From contig NZ_AP022870.1 of NCBI RefSeq assembly GCF_011764545.1, positions 8,872,001-8,936,000 on the forward strand: DNA of 64,000 nucleotides, written 5' to 3'. Shown in pieces: positions 44,045 to 53,204 of this stretch. How positions within the stretch are numbered: position 1 is the first letter of the stretch; every line of letters begins with the position of its first letter. A program made the translations under genes and the position numbers. The notes under the pieces were generated by a model. That model was not told where the DNA came from and searched no databases. It saw nothing but the letters and a program-made list of their open reading frames with translations. This DNA comes from Phytohabitans flavus (GTDB taxonomy: Bacteria > Actinomycetota > Actinomycetes > Mycobacteriales > Micromonosporaceae).

Positions 44045-44721
44045 GGGGCTACTCCTGTCAGGTTGTTCAGGTGGTCAGCGTTGCGCAGCTTGCGGGCGGG
44101 GTTGCCCACCCAGATCTCGTCCGGTGGCACGTCGTCGAGGACGACCGAGCCCATCCCGACGAGCGAGCGGGCGCCGATCGTGACACCCTCGCGAACGAGT
44201 GCGCCGGAGCCGATGTACGTGCCGCGTTCGAGCAGCGCGCTGCCGCCGAGCCGGGCGCCGGACGCGATCGTCGCGAAGTCGCCGACCACGTCGTCGTGGG
44301 TCAGCACGGCCTGCGGCATGACCGCCACGTGCGCGCCGACCGTGACGTCGGCGGTGAGCACCACGCCGGCCAGCAACACCGAGCCCGGCCCGACCACGCT
44401 GCCCGAGCCAACCTGGGCGGTGGGGTGGACGACCGTCGCGTACCGCTCGGCGGGCAGCCCGAGCTTGCCCACGACCCGCTCGCGCGTGCCGTAGTGCCGC
44501 GGGTTGCCGATGCAGACGACCACAGCCGTCCCGGGCAGGTCGGCCAGGTGGTCGACGCCGCCGAGGATCGGCACGCCGGAGCGCTCGGTGCCGTGCAGAG
44601 CCGGGTCGTCGTCGAGGAAGCCGCGCAGCCGCCAGGTGGGGTGCACCTCGTTGATCGCGCGAACGACCGCCGCGGTCTCCCGGGCGAACCCGCCGGCACC
44701 GACGATGACCAGGTCTCTCAC
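44041..44721 (-). CDS. NeuD/PglD-like sugar O/N-acyltransferase
   Basis: A 226-residue protein with an N-terminal Rossmann-like domain (DLVIVGAGGFARETAAVV; residues 1-80) and a C-terminal left-handed beta-helix of hexapeptide repeats (from about 100: VGSGSVVGPGSVLLAGVVL, IASGARLGGSALLERG). PglD-type enzymes N-acetylate 4-amino sugar nucleotides. GTG 44721 overlaps the previous stop (GTGA), and its own stop overlaps the next ATG. It sits between two aminotransferases, so it likely acylates one of their products. Confidence 0.85.
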   Translation of the reverse strand: MRDLVIVGAGGFARETAAVVRAINEVHPTWRLRGFLDDDPALHGTERSGVPILGGVDHLADLPGTAVVVCIGNPRHYGTRERVVGKLGLPAERYATVVHPTAQVGSGSVVGPGSVLLAGVVLTADVTVGAHVAVMPQAVLTHDDVVGDFATIASGARLGGSALLERGTYIGSGALVREGVTIGARSLVGMGSVVLDDVPPDEIWVGNPARKLRNADHLNNLTGVAP

Positions 44722-45854
44722 GAGCTCGCCAGCTTGCGGAGCAGGCCGACGATGTGCTCCTGGTCGTCCTCGGTGAGCCTGTGGTGCAGTGGCAGGATCA
44801 GCGAGTCGCGGGTGATTCGCTCGGTCGCCGGCAGGCTGACCGAGGTGACGTCCGCGTACGCCGGCTCCAGGTGGGCGGCCATGATGCCGCGCCGGGCCGA
44901 GACGCCGGCCGCGGCCAGCTCGGCCAGGACCTCGTCGCGCCCGACCGGGAACGACTCCAGCAGCACCCAGAAGGACTGGTAGTTCGTCTCGCCGTACGCC
45001 GGGTCGCGCACCGGCACAAGGCCGTCGATGTCGGCGAGCAGCTCCTGGTACCGCGCCGCCAGCTCGCGCCGCTGGGCGATCAGCCCGGCCATCCGGTCCA
45101 GCTGCACAAGGCCGACCGCGGCCTGGATGTCGGTCATGCGGTAGTTGTAGGCGGTCTCCAGGTAGGCCTCGAGTACCGGCTGGGCGCTCGCGTGGCGGTC
45201 GGCCGCCGAGACGTTCATGCCGTGCTCGCGCAGCCTGCGCAGCCGTACCGCCCAGTCGCCGTCGTCGACGGTGAGCATGCCGCCCTCGCCGGTGGTGATC
45301 ACCTTGCGCGGGTGGAACGACCACGCGGCCAGCGTCGCGCCGGCGCCGACCGGCTTGCCGTACGCCGTCGAGCCGGCCGCACACGCCGCGTCCTCGACAA
45401 GCGCCACGCCCCACGACGTGGCTGCCTCCCGCAGGGCCACCACGTCGAACGGCACGCCGCCCTGGTGTACCGCGATCACGGCCCGGGTGCGCGGCGTACG
45501 CACGGCGTCGATGGTCTCCACCGTCAGGTTGCCGGTGGCCAGGTCGACGTCGGCGAAGACCGGGGTGGCGCCCACGTAACGCACGGCATTCGCGGTCGCG
45601 ATGAACGACAGCGACGGGACGATCACCTCGTCGCCGGGGCCGACCTCCAGCAGCACGAGCGAGAGGTGCAGCGCGGTCGTGCAGGAGCTGACCGCGACGC
45701 CGTGGTCGGCGCCGACGAGCGCGGCGAACCGGCGCTCGAACTCGGCCACCCGCGGGCCCTGGGCGACCCAGCCGGATCGTACCGCCTCGGCCGCCGCCTG
45801 CGCCTCCTCCTCGCCCAGCATCGGGACCATCACAGGGATCTTGCGCTCGCTCAT
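44718..45854 (-). CDS. DegT/DnrJ/EryC1/StrS aminotransferase 2
   Basis: A 378-residue PLP-dependent sugar aminotransferase. IPVMVPMLGEEEAQAAAEAV, GVAVSSCTTALHLSLV, EDAACAAGSTAYGKPVG and the PLP Lys184 of WSFHPRKVITTGEGG are seen; EGGM after the lysine is typical of the PglE/PseC-like 4-aminotransferase branch. ATG 45854 is coupled to the upstream epimerase stop (ATGA). Having two different DegT enzymes in one operon implies two amino groups, on one sugar or on two. Confidence 0.9.
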   Translation of the reverse strand: MSERKIPVMVPMLGEEEAQAAAEAVRSGWVAQGPRVAEFERRFAALVGADHGVAVSSCTTALHLSLVLLEVGPGDEVIVPSLSFIATANAVRYVGATPVFADVDLATGNLTVETIDAVRTPRTRAVIAVHQGGVPFDVVALREAATSWGVALVEDAACAAGSTAYGKPVGAGATLAAWSFHPRKVITTGEGGMLTVDDGDWAVRLRRLREHGMNVSAADRHASAQPVLEAYLETAYNYRMTDIQAAVGLVQLDRMAGLIAQRRELAARYQELLADIDGLVPVRDPAYGETNYQSFWVLLESFPVGRDEVLAELAAAGVSARRGIMAAHLEPAYADVTSVSLPATERITRDSLILPLHHRLTEDDQEHIVGLLRKLASS

Positions 45855-46818
45855 GCGGTGAGGCCCTTGCTCGCGCGCCACCAGTCGACGAGGCCCTGGA
45901 GGCCGTCGCGCAGGCTGATCTCGGCCTTGAAGCCGATCTCCTGGAGCGCCGTCGAGGTGTCGGCGAGGCGCCGGGTCACGCCGTTGACCGCGCGGGCCGG
46001 ACCGTGCTCCGGCGCGAGGTCGGACTTCATGACCTCGCTGAGCGCGGCGGCCAGCTCCTTGAGGCTGGTCTCGGTACCGCTGGCCACGTTGTAGACGGTG
46101 TCGGTCACGTCGGCGCTGGCGGCCAGCACGTTGGCGCGGCCGATGTCGGCCACGTGCACGAAGTCCATCGTCTGGAGGCCGTCGCCGAGGATCAGCGGCG
46201 GCGTGCCGGACTCGATCCGCTCCATCCAGCGGATCAGCACCTCCGTGTACAGGCCGTAGATGTCCATCCGCGGGCCGTACACGTTGAAGTAGCGCAGAGC
46301 CACGTAGTCCAACCCGTACATGCTGTGGAAGCTGCGCAGCATGCCCTCGTTGAACGCCTTCGCCGCACCGTAGAAGGTGTCGTTGTTGTACGGGTGGTGG
46401 CGCTCGGTCGTCGGGAACTCCTCGGCCAGGCCGTACACGGAGGCGGACGACGAGGCGATCACCTTGCGCACCCGCTCGGCCGCGGCCGCCTCCAGCACGT
46501 TGAACGTGCCGTCGACGAGCACCTCGTTGGCCAGGCGCGGCTCCTCGGCGCACTGCGTGATCCGGATCGCGGCGAGGTGGAACACAAGGTCGGTGCCCTT
46601 GGTCAGCTCGTGCACGAGCGCGGCGTCCCGGATGTCGCCCTCGACGACCCGCACCGAGCCGTGCTCGAGCGCCCAGGCCAGGTTTTCCTTGCGGCCGCGC
46701 ACGAAGTTGTCCAGCACGACGACGTCCGCCGCGCCCCGCGCACGAGCTCGTCCACCACGTGCGAGCCGATCGTGCCGGCACCGCCGGTGACCAGCGCTCG
46801 CGTGCCCTGGATCTCCAC
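45851..46818 (-). pseudogene. NAD-dependent epimerase/dehydratase (extended SDR), one frameshift
   Basis: The N-terminus (MEIQGTRALVTGGAGTIGSH, with the NAD loop GGAGTIG) reads from GTG 46818. The frame breaks at about 46731-46742 in a GC-rich run. The rest continues from LDNFVRGRKENLAWALEHG in another frame with SSSASVYGLAEEFP and the catalytic YGAAKAFNE (YxxxK) to a stop at 45851. One added base repairs it to about 322 residues. It belongs to the UDP-sugar 4-epimerase/4,6-dehydratase type. Seven bases separate its start from the oxidoreductase stop. Confidence 0.8.
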
Positions 46819-46825
46819 CCCGAAG

Positions 46826-47905
46826 TCACACTTCCTCCTCGTTGAACTGGACCATCGTGCCGCCGTTGGCGAGGCTGCGGGACGCCGCCTCGAGGATGCC
46901 GAGCACGCGCAGGCCGGCACGGCCGTCGGTCAGGGCCGGGGTGCCGGTGCGGATCGCTCGGGCGTACTCCTCGACCATGGTGCGGAGCGCCTCACGCTCG
47001 GTCAGGGCCGGGGCCACCATGTCGCCGGACCGGTACGAGATGAGCATGTCGCGCCGCAGCTCGTCGCCGATCTCGTCCGGCGCGGCCACGTCGACCCCGC
47101 GGTCGAAGATGGACAGGCGCTGCGAGGGGTTGAGGTCGTCCCACACCAGCGTCCGCTTCGACCCACCCACGATCGTGGTGCGGACCTTGACCGGAGACAG
47201 CCAGTTGACGTGGATGTGGGCGATCGCGCCGGTGCTGAGCTGGAGCGTGAGGTACGCCACGCAGGCCCGCCCCGCGCCGATGCCGTCCGCACCGTGGGCG
47301 GCGACCGCCACCGGACGCACGCCGGGCGGCAGCACGAAGTCGAGGATGGACAGGTCGTGCGGCGCCAGGTCCCACAGCACGTCGATGTCGCGCTGCACGA
47401 GGCCCAGGTTGATCCGCACCGAGTCGAAGAAGTGCACGTCGCCCAGCTCGCCGGCGTGCAGGAGCTCGCGGATGCGCAGCACCGCCGGCGTGTAGCAGTA
47501 CGTGTGGTCGCACATGAGGGTCAGGCCGCGCTTGTCGGCCTCCTCGACAAGCTGGCGACCCTCCGCCCGGCTGGCCGCGAGCGGCTTCTCCACCAGCACG
47601 TGCTTGCCGGCGCGCAGGGCGGCCAGCGAGACAGGCAGGTGCGTACCGGCCGGTGTGGCGATCGCCACCGCCTGGACCTGGTCGTCGGCCAGTACCTCGT
47701 CGAGCTCCGCGGTGGTCTGGACGGTGGAGTACCCACCCAGCACCCGCTTCGCGCGGTCGACGTCCAGGTCGCACAGCCACCGGAGGCGGAAGGCGCTGGA
47801 GGACTGGAAGTTGCGTACGAGGTTGGGGCCCCAGTAGCCCGCTCCGATGACCGCGACACCGATGGGCTCTACCGGCGCGGTGGCCGGGACATGGGATGAG
47901 GTCAC
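46826..47905 (-). CDS. Gfo/Idh/MocA oxidoreductase (WbpB-like)
   Basis: A 359-residue NAD-dependent oxidoreductase. IGVAVIGAGYWGPNLVRNF is the Rossmann loop, HVLVEKPLAASRAEGRQL carries the conserved EKP, and DVLWDLAPHDLSILDF the substrate-site His-Asp pair. WbpB-type enzymes oxidise the 3-OH of a UDP-HexNAc(uronic acid) before transamination by a DegT enzyme. GTG start; weak ribosome site. First gene of a minus-strand operon that runs to 39413, mostly with overlapping starts and stops. Confidence 0.86.
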   Translation of the reverse strand: MTSSHVPATAPVEPIGVAVIGAGYWGPNLVRNFQSSSAFRLRWLCDLDVDRAKRVLGGYSTVQTTAELDEVLADDQVQAVAIATPAGTHLPVSLAALRAGKHVLVEKPLAASRAEGRQLVEEADKRGLTLMCDHTYCYTPAVLRIRELLHAGELGDVHFFDSVRINLGLVQRDIDVLWDLAPHDLSILDFVLPPGVRPVAVAAHGADGIGAGRACVAYLTLQLSTGAIAHIHVNWLSPVKVRTTIVGGSKRTLVWDDLNPSQRLSIFDRGVDVAAPDEIGDELRRDMLISYRSGDMVAPALTEREALRTMVEEYARAIRTGTPALTDGRAGLRVLGILEAASRSLANGGTMVQFNEEEV

Positions 47906-48285
47906 AGAAATCCCGATTCAGTCCGTATCGAGGTGGAATGTGCCGCCGACAACCCGTGCCACGGCAGGGCGGACTCAGATCCGCTCGGGCAGGCTATCGC
48001 CCTGCGAGAGAGCCGAACCAGCGAGTGACAGAAATCCGGCAGAGCTACGCGGATCACCTGTACCTTTGGTCCCACGGGTCCGCCCGACGGCCGGTCCCGG
48101 CCGCACCCTCGGTCGTTCCGATGGCACGTTCGGCCTGCTCATGCCCCACTGTCGGGCCGGAGGTAGCGCCGCGTCGGTTAGCCGACACCAAGCGGCATGG
48201 CGGCAACAATAGGCTGTCGCGGTTGCCTCCTGTGTGGCCGCGTCGCGGCTACCTGCCTAGACGCCTAGACGTAAGGATCCGCACC
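47906..48285. promoter_or_regulatory. Divergent promoter region of the two EPS operons
   Basis: 380 bases without a supported gene. On the acyltransferase side a tandem direct repeat GCCTAGACGCCTAGAC lies about 20-35 bases before its ATG. No clear promoter hexamers can be assigned. Confidence 0.45.
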
Positions 48286-48884
48286 ATGGCCCACTCCGGC
48301 GCGCAGGTCGCGCCGAGCGCTGATGTGGACGAGCGCGCCACGATCGGCGACGGCAGCAAGATCTGGCACCTGGCTCAGGTGCGGGAAGATGCCCAGGTCG
48401 GACGCAATTGCGTGATTGGCCGCGGGGCGTACGTCGGACCCGGAGTCCGCCTCGGCGACAACGTCAAGCTGCAAAACTATGCCCTCGTGTACGAGCCGGC
48501 CCAGCTCGCCGACGGGGTCTTCATCGGACCCGCGGTGGTGCTCACCAACGACGAGTACCCGCGGGCCGTCACCCCGAGGGTCGTCTCAAGGGCGGCGACG
48601 ACTGGACGGCGGTCGGTGTCGTTATCGGGGAAGGTGCCGCGATCGGCGCCCGCGCCGTCTGCGTGGCACCGGTCAGCATCGGCCGGTGGGCACTCGTCGC
48701 CGCGGGTGCCGTGGTGACCAAGGACGTTCCGGACTTCGCGCTCGTCGTCGGCGTGCCCGCCCGTCGTGTGGGCTGGGTGGGTCGCGCGGGCGAGCCACTG
48801 GTGGCCAAGGGTGAAGGGCGCTTCGTCTGTCCCCGGACCGGCACTGAGTACCTTGAGTCTGCCGGCCTGCTTACGGAGGTATAG
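48286..48884 (+). pseudogene. Hexapeptide acyltransferase (WbpD-like), one frameshift
   Basis: A left-handed beta-helix N-acyltransferase. VDERATIGDGSKIWHLAQVR, NCVIGRGAYVGPGVRLGDN and VFIGPAVVLTNDEYPRAVTP read from ATG 48286 (AAGGA upstream). After ACCCC at 48571-48575 the frame shifts; the rest (EGRLKGGDDWTAVGVVIGEG ... VVTKDVPDFALVVGVPARRVGW) runs to 48884. One extra C repairs it to about 199 residues, the family length. WbpD acetylates the 3-amino group of UDP-GlcNAc(3N)A, which fits the WbpB-like and DegT genes across the divergent promoter. Confidence 0.8.
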
Positions 48885-48888
48885 GTAA

Positions 48889-49974
48889 ATGGCGATCCTC
48901 GGCTCCAGACGTAGCCGGCTGGTGCTCGGCGCGGTGGCGCTCCTGCTGATCGGCGGAGGCGCTGTCGCCATCGTCACCCAGTCTGACTCCGTGTGGGACC
49001 GGTCCCGCGCCGAGCCGGCTTCCCAGCCGGTCGACGACGCCGCGACCGCGGGCGAGCCGACTACCTCGGCGGCCGCCGCCACCCCCTCCGCCACGCCGAC
49101 TCCTTCGGCATCGCCGTCGCCCTCGCCCAGCCCGACGCCCTCCGCGAGCAAGAGCTCGAAGCCGGCTACGGCAGCTGGCGTCGACGGGCCGTCGGCCTGC
49201 CCGCCGTTCCCCGCGTTCCCGGACGAAAACTGCACCGGCTGGAAGCACACCGGCGTCAAGCTGAAGAACTGCAACGGTGACATCCGCAAGAACAACGCGG
49301 TCCTCGACAGCTGCTTCTTCCCGCAGGACCTCAAAATCGTCGCGAAGAACGTCACCATCAAGCGCTCGCACGTTCACGGCTCGGTCTACGCGTCGTACAT
49401 GACCGACTGGGACTTCCAGGGCCTGACGATGATCGACGTCGAGGTCGAGGACGAGGGCAACACAAGCCCCGACCGCGCGGCGATCGGCGGCCCCAACTTC
49501 ACCTGCATCCGGTGCCACGTGCACAACACGGGTACGGGGATCAGCATGGGCGGCAACGTCACGATCAAGGACTCGTACGCGCACGACTTCACGTACACCG
49601 ACGGCGCGCACCAGGCCGCCGCGGGTGCCAACGGCGGGGCCAACCTGACGCTCATCCACAACAACCTGGAGTGCGCCCGGACCAACGTGAGCGCCGACAA
49701 GCAGGGCTGCTCCTCCGCGCTGTCGCTCTACGACGAGCCGACCATCAAGAACGTGCTGGTCGAGAAGAACCTCTTCAACACCGCGGGCGGCTACTGCACG
49801 TACGGCGGCGGGCCCAACGGCACCGACATCCGGTACATCGACAACCGGTTCGGCACGAAGTTCAACAAGAGCTGCGGGAGCTACGGTCCGGTGGCGGCCT
49901 GGCACGGGAACAACTCCGGCAACGTGTGGAAGGGCAACGCCTGGCAGGGCACCAACAAGGCGCTCAATCCCTGA
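48889..49974 (+). CDS. Secreted right-handed beta-helix protein
   Basis: A 361-residue protein. Residues 10-29 (LVLGAVALLLIGGGAVAIVT) form a signal anchor, then a long Ser/Thr/Pro/Ala linker (40-100). The C-terminal 250 residues are beta-helix-like with repeated short turns (CNGDIRKNNAVLDSCFF, VTIKRSHVHGSVYASYM, VTIKDSYAHDFTYTDGAHQ) and many paired Cys. The fold matches pectate-lyase-like proteins; His and Asp in SYAHDFTYTDGAHQ might be catalytic. It probably trims or binds the exported glycan. ATG 48889 is 4 bases after the acyltransferase stop. Confidence 0.7.
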   Translation: MAILGSRRSRLVLGAVALLLIGGGAVAIVTQSDSVWDRSRAEPASQPVDDAATAGEPTTSAAAATPSATPTPSASPSPSPSPTPSASKSSKPATAAGVDGPSACPPFPAFPDENCTGWKHTGVKLKNCNGDIRKNNAVLDSCFFPQDLKIVAKNVTIKRSHVHGSVYASYMTDWDFQGLTMIDVEVEDEGNTSPDRAAIGGPNFTCIRCHVHNTGTGISMGGNVTIKDSYAHDFTYTDGAHQAAAGANGGANLTLIHNNLECARTNVSADKQGCSSALSLYDEPTIKNVLVEKNLFNTAGGYCTYGGGPNGTDIRYIDNRFGTKFNKSCGSYGPVAAWHGNNSGNVWKGNAWQGTNKALNP

Positions 49975-49976
49975 CA

Positions 49977-49999
49977 CCCCGCGAGACCCCGGCGCGGGG
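49977..49999 (+). terminator. Hairpin between the beta-helix and FkbM genes
   Basis: CCCCGCG and CGCGGGG form a 7-bp stem with a 9-nt loop directly after the stop codon; no T-run follows. Confidence 0.45.
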
Positions 50000-50016
50000 C
50001 GCGGTAGCGTCTGGGC

Positions 50017-50769
50017 ATGCTTGACCGTGCCTGGGGGATCGCGCGATCCCTGGTGATCTATCACGGCCAGCCGGCCAAGCACCGGCGGATGCGGCTGCTG
50101 TACGCGCAGTTTCTCGGGCCGGGCGACATCGGCTTCGACATCGGCGCCCATGTGGGGAGCCGGGTGCGCGCCTGGCGCAAGCTTGGCGCGCGTGTCGTAG
50201 CCGTGGAGCCCCAGCCCGACTGCCTGCGGGTGCTCCGCCTGTTCTTCGCCCGGGACAAGGGCGTCACGATCTTCCCGGGCGCGGTCGGCGCCGAGCCGGG
50301 CACCGCCCGCCTGGCGCTCTCCAGCGCGACCCCGACCGTCTCGTCGATGTCCACCGACTGGATGGAGTCGGTGTCGGCGGACAGCAGCTTCCGCAAGGTG
50401 CGCTGGGACCGCTCGGTCGAGGTCCAGGTCGCCACGCTCGACGAGCTGATCGCGACACACGGCGAGCCCGCCTTCTGCAAAATCGACGTGGAGGGCTTCG
50501 AGGCCGAGGTGCTGGCCGGCCTCAGTCGCCCGGTCCGCGCACTCTCGTTCGAGTACCTGCCGTCCGCGTACGACGCGTCGATCGCCGTGCTGGAGCTGGT
50601 CGACAAGCTCGGCGCCACCGCCGGCGGCTACCGCTACAACTACTCGCCCGTGGAGACCTCACGGCTGGTCAGCGACAAGTGGCTGGACGCCGCCGAGCTG
50701 CGCCAGCTGATGGACCGCCTCCGCCCCCTAGGCCGCTCCGGCGACGTCTACGCCCGCCTCTCACCCTGA
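50017..50769 (+). CDS. FkbM family methyltransferase
   Basis: A 250-residue SAM-dependent O-methyltransferase. DIGFDIGAHVGSRVRAWRKL is the SAM loop, VVAVEPQPDCLRVL the acidic strand 2 end, and CKIDVEGFEAEVLAGL the FkbM-specific IDVEGxE motif. It likely methylates a sugar hydroxyl, possibly a chain cap. ATG 50017 gives the family start; the first 16 codons recur as a fragment at 15755. It ends 24 bases before a palindromic repeat and faces the membrane gene at 50881. Confidence 0.9.
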   Translation: MLDRAWGIARSLVIYHGQPAKHRRMRLLYAQFLGPGDIGFDIGAHVGSRVRAWRKLGARVVAVEPQPDCLRVLRLFFARDKGVTIFPGAVGAEPGTARLALSSATPTVSSMSTDWMESVSADSSFRKVRWDRSVEVQVATLDELIATHGEPAFCKIDVEGFEAEVLAGLSRPVRALSFEYLPSAYDASIAVLELVDKLGATAGGYRYNYSPVETSRLVSDKWLDAAELRQLMDRLRPLGRSGDVYARLSP

Positions 50770-50793
50770 AGCCCTTAAGCCCTTAGAAGATCC

Positions 50794-50859
50794 GAGCTAC
50801 CGCGACGCCCGCCGTGGTCCAGACCGCGGTCTGGACCACCGCGGACGTCGCGGTAGCTC
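50794..50859. repeat. Palindromised A element between convergent genes
   Basis: GAGCTACCGCGACG (50794-50807) is mirrored at 50846-50859, and a perfect central palindrome TGGTCCAGACCG/CGGTCTGGACCA covers 50815-50838. The halves match the left half of the A elements in opposite orientation. The position between convergent stops suggests use as a bidirectional terminator. Confidence 0.8.
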
Positions 50860-50880
50860 AGGTCTTTCGTCGTTGGATCT

Positions 50881-52170
50881 TTAGCGGACGTAGTCGCAGG
50901 GGACGCGGACCTGCCATGGCGGGGTCTGGTCGCGCGGGGTGATCGGCACGGTGGCCTGGTCGGTGGTGGCGCAGGCGGTGCGGGCACGGTCTAGCTCGTC
51001 GCTCCACAAGGGGCCGTCCGCGCGGGTGTTGTCGACGCGGAGGTTGACCGCGGCCACCAGGGCGAGCAGCGCGGTCAGGGCGTACAGCGGGACGCGCGAG
51101 CCGGCCGGCTGTAGCAGTGCGACCAGCGCGGTGACCACGAGCATCGCGGGCGCCACGGCGTAGCGCGGGGTCGCCGTGCCGGAGAGCAGCACCGGCACCA
51201 TGTAGAGCGCGGCCGCGTGCAGCCCGGCCACCACGGCGAGGGTCCAGGCCGGGCGGGTGCGGCGGGTGTACGCGACGAGGAGCGCCGCGCCCACCACCAG
51301 CCAGGCAATCGCGGCCAGTGCGACCCAGCGGGTGTCGACGTCGTCGCCGAGCCAGCGTTCGCCGATCAGCGGGGCAGGCACCGCGCGGAGCAGGAAGCCG
51401 GTGACGGCGAGGACCGGGTCGGGGGTGAGCTCCCGCTCGCTCGAGCCGCTCAGCAGGCCGGCGAACTGGATGAGCAGGCCCGCACCGAGCCCACCGGTCA
51501 GCGCGATGCCGTGCCACTCGCGGCGGGCCTCGCCGTCCGGCCGGCGCAGGACGCGCCACAGGGCGAGCGGGACGAAGACGACGGCCACGATGTCGCTGGC
51601 CGCCACGAGGAACGTCACCGCCACGGCCAGCGCGCGGCCGGCGGGTCGGGACGGTGTCCAGACAAGCATCCAGAAGAGCGCGTACAGGCCGTACCAGTGG
51701 AAGTTGGCGATGGAGTTGAGCACATCGCCCTGCGCGACCGGGACGACCACGACGACGGCCGAGACGAGTACGCGGGAGAGCGTGCCGGTGAGGTGGCTGC
51801 CGCTGGCCACGTACACGAGCACGGCCAGCAGCGACACCGCCAGCGCCGCCTGGAGCGCCAGCACCGTCGAGACGGCGCCGGCCGGGAAGAGCAGCGCGAT
51901 CGCGGCCATCAGGCGGGGTACGACGTGGAAGTAGCCGGCGTACGACGTGAGAAGCGCGTCGAACGGGCCCTGGCGCACCGCCTCGGCGAGGAAGATGCCG
52001 CCGTCCTCGGCCCAGATCGTGTCGAGCGCGCCAGCACCCGGCTGCCGCAGGAGACCGAGCGCGGTGCCAGCGGCGACGGCGGCCGCGCCGATGGCGACTC
52101 CCCGCCAGCGGGCCGGGCGGGCGGTCTCCACCCGCGCCGGCGCCGCGAACAGGGTCTCCGTGATGGTCAC
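50881..52170 (-). CDS. Polytopic membrane protein of the glycan locus
   Basis: A 429-residue protein with about 10-11 helices. The first extracytoplasmic loop has IWAEDGGIFLAEAVRQGPF, an acidic pair in the position of the catalytic motif of GT-C transferases, and YAGYFHVVPRLMAAI follows. GT-C activity is possible but the family is not identified. The C-terminal ~60 residues are an outside tail with two Cys. The GTG start overlaps the epimerase stop (GTGA). Confidence 0.65.
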   Translation of the reverse strand: MTITETLFAAPARVETARPARWRGVAIGAAAVAAGTALGLLRQPGAGALDTIWAEDGGIFLAEAVRQGPFDALLTSYAGYFHVVPRLMAAIALLFPAGAVSTVLALQAALAVSLLAVLVYVASGSHLTGTLSRVLVSAVVVVVPVAQGDVLNSIANFHWYGLYALFWMLVWTPSRPAGRALAVAVTFLVAASDIVAVVFVPLALWRVLRRPDGEARREWHGIALTGGLGAGLLIQFAGLLSGSSERELTPDPVLAVTGFLLRAVPAPLIGERWLGDDVDTRWVALAAIAWLVVGAALLVAYTRRTRPAWTLAVVAGLHAAALYMVPVLLSGTATPRYAVAPAMLVVTALVALLQPAGSRVPLYALTALLALVAAVNLRVDNTRADGPLWSDELDRARTACATTDQATVPITPRDQTPPWQVRVPCDYVR

Positions 52171-53192
52171 AGCCGTCCGTCGTGTACGGCCTGGGTGACC
52201 CAGGGGATGACCTCGTCGAGCATCGTGTCGAGGCTGGTGGTGGCCTCGAACCCGAGCACCTCACGGGCCTTGGTCACGTCCGGGACCCGCTTTTGCACGT
52301 CGTACTCGAACGGGTCGTCCGACACGTACCGGAACGGCACGTCCGGGCCCTTGATCTTCCGCCAGATCACCTCGGCCAACTCCAGCACCGTGGTCGACTC
52401 CGCGGTCGAGAGGTTGAAGTCCTCGTTCACCGCCGCCGGGTGCTCCATCGCGACCACGATCCCGGCCGCCAGGTCAGCGCCGTAGGTGTAGTGCCGTACC
52501 TGGTTGCCCTCGCCCAGGATGTGCAGCGGGTCCTGCCCCTTGACGATCTTCTGCACCAGGTCCGGGACCACGTGCGACATCGCCAGCTTCACATTCCCCG
52601 ACAGCACCTCGGCCTCACCCAACGCGCGGCCCTCACCGATGCCGACACAGTTGAACGGCCGCACGATCGTGTACGGCAGCTTGTACTGCTCCCACGCCGC
52701 CCGCGCGTAGTACTCCACCGCCAACTTCTGAAACCCGTACGACGACAACGGCGGCGGCACCTGCCGCTCGTCACCCTCCGCGGAGGGCCAGTGCGTCGTC
52801 GACTCGAACACCATCGACGACGACATGTACGTCACCTTCGACAGCCGGCCGTCCCGGTGCGCGGCGATCGCGGCGTCACACGACGCGGCCATGATCCGCT
52901 CATTCGTCGCCAGCAGGTCGTAGGCGTAGGCGTGGAAGTAGGAGATCCCACCGATCATCGCCGCACCCGCGATGAAATGATCACAGTCCGCGGCCAACTC
53001 GGTCACCAACGCGGTGTCCCGGGCATCACCCTCGACGAACCGGTACCCCGGATTGTCGTCGTAGCTGTGCGTCACCGGCCCATACTTCGAAAAGTTGTCC
53101 AACCCGACCACCTCATGGCCACGGCGAAGCAACTCCTCCACCACGTAACCACCGATGAACCCGGCCGAACCGGTAACCAGAACCTTTGACAC
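52167..53192 (-). CDS. NAD-dependent epimerase/dehydratase (extended SDR)
   Basis: A 341-residue extended SDR. KVLVTGSAGFIGGYVVEELL is the NAD loop; the active site has VTYMSSSMVFEST and YGFQKLAVEYYAR (YxxxK), and IVRPFNCVGIGEGR is the substrate loop. It resembles nucleotide-sugar epimerases of the UDP-glucose/GDP-mannose group. ATG start; GAGCACATTCTC gives a weak ribosome site. Twelve bases separate it from the GT2 gene upstream. Confidence 0.87.
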   Translation of the reverse strand: MSKVLVTGSAGFIGGYVVEELLRRGHEVVGLDNFSKYGPVTHSYDDNPGYRFVEGDARDTALVTELAADCDHFIAGAAMIGGISYFHAYAYDLLATNERIMAASCDAAIAAHRDGRLSKVTYMSSSMVFESTTHWPSAEGDERQVPPPLSSYGFQKLAVEYYARAAWEQYKLPYTIVRPFNCVGIGEGRALGEAEVLSGNVKLAMSHVVPDLVQKIVKGQDPLHILGEGNQVRHYTYGADLAAGIVVAMEHPAAVNEDFNLSTAESTTVLELAEVIWRKIKGPDVPFRYVSDDPFEYDVQKRVPDVTKAREVLGFEATTSLDTMLDEVIPWVTQAVHDGRL

Positions 53193-53204
53193 GAGAATGT
53201 GCTC

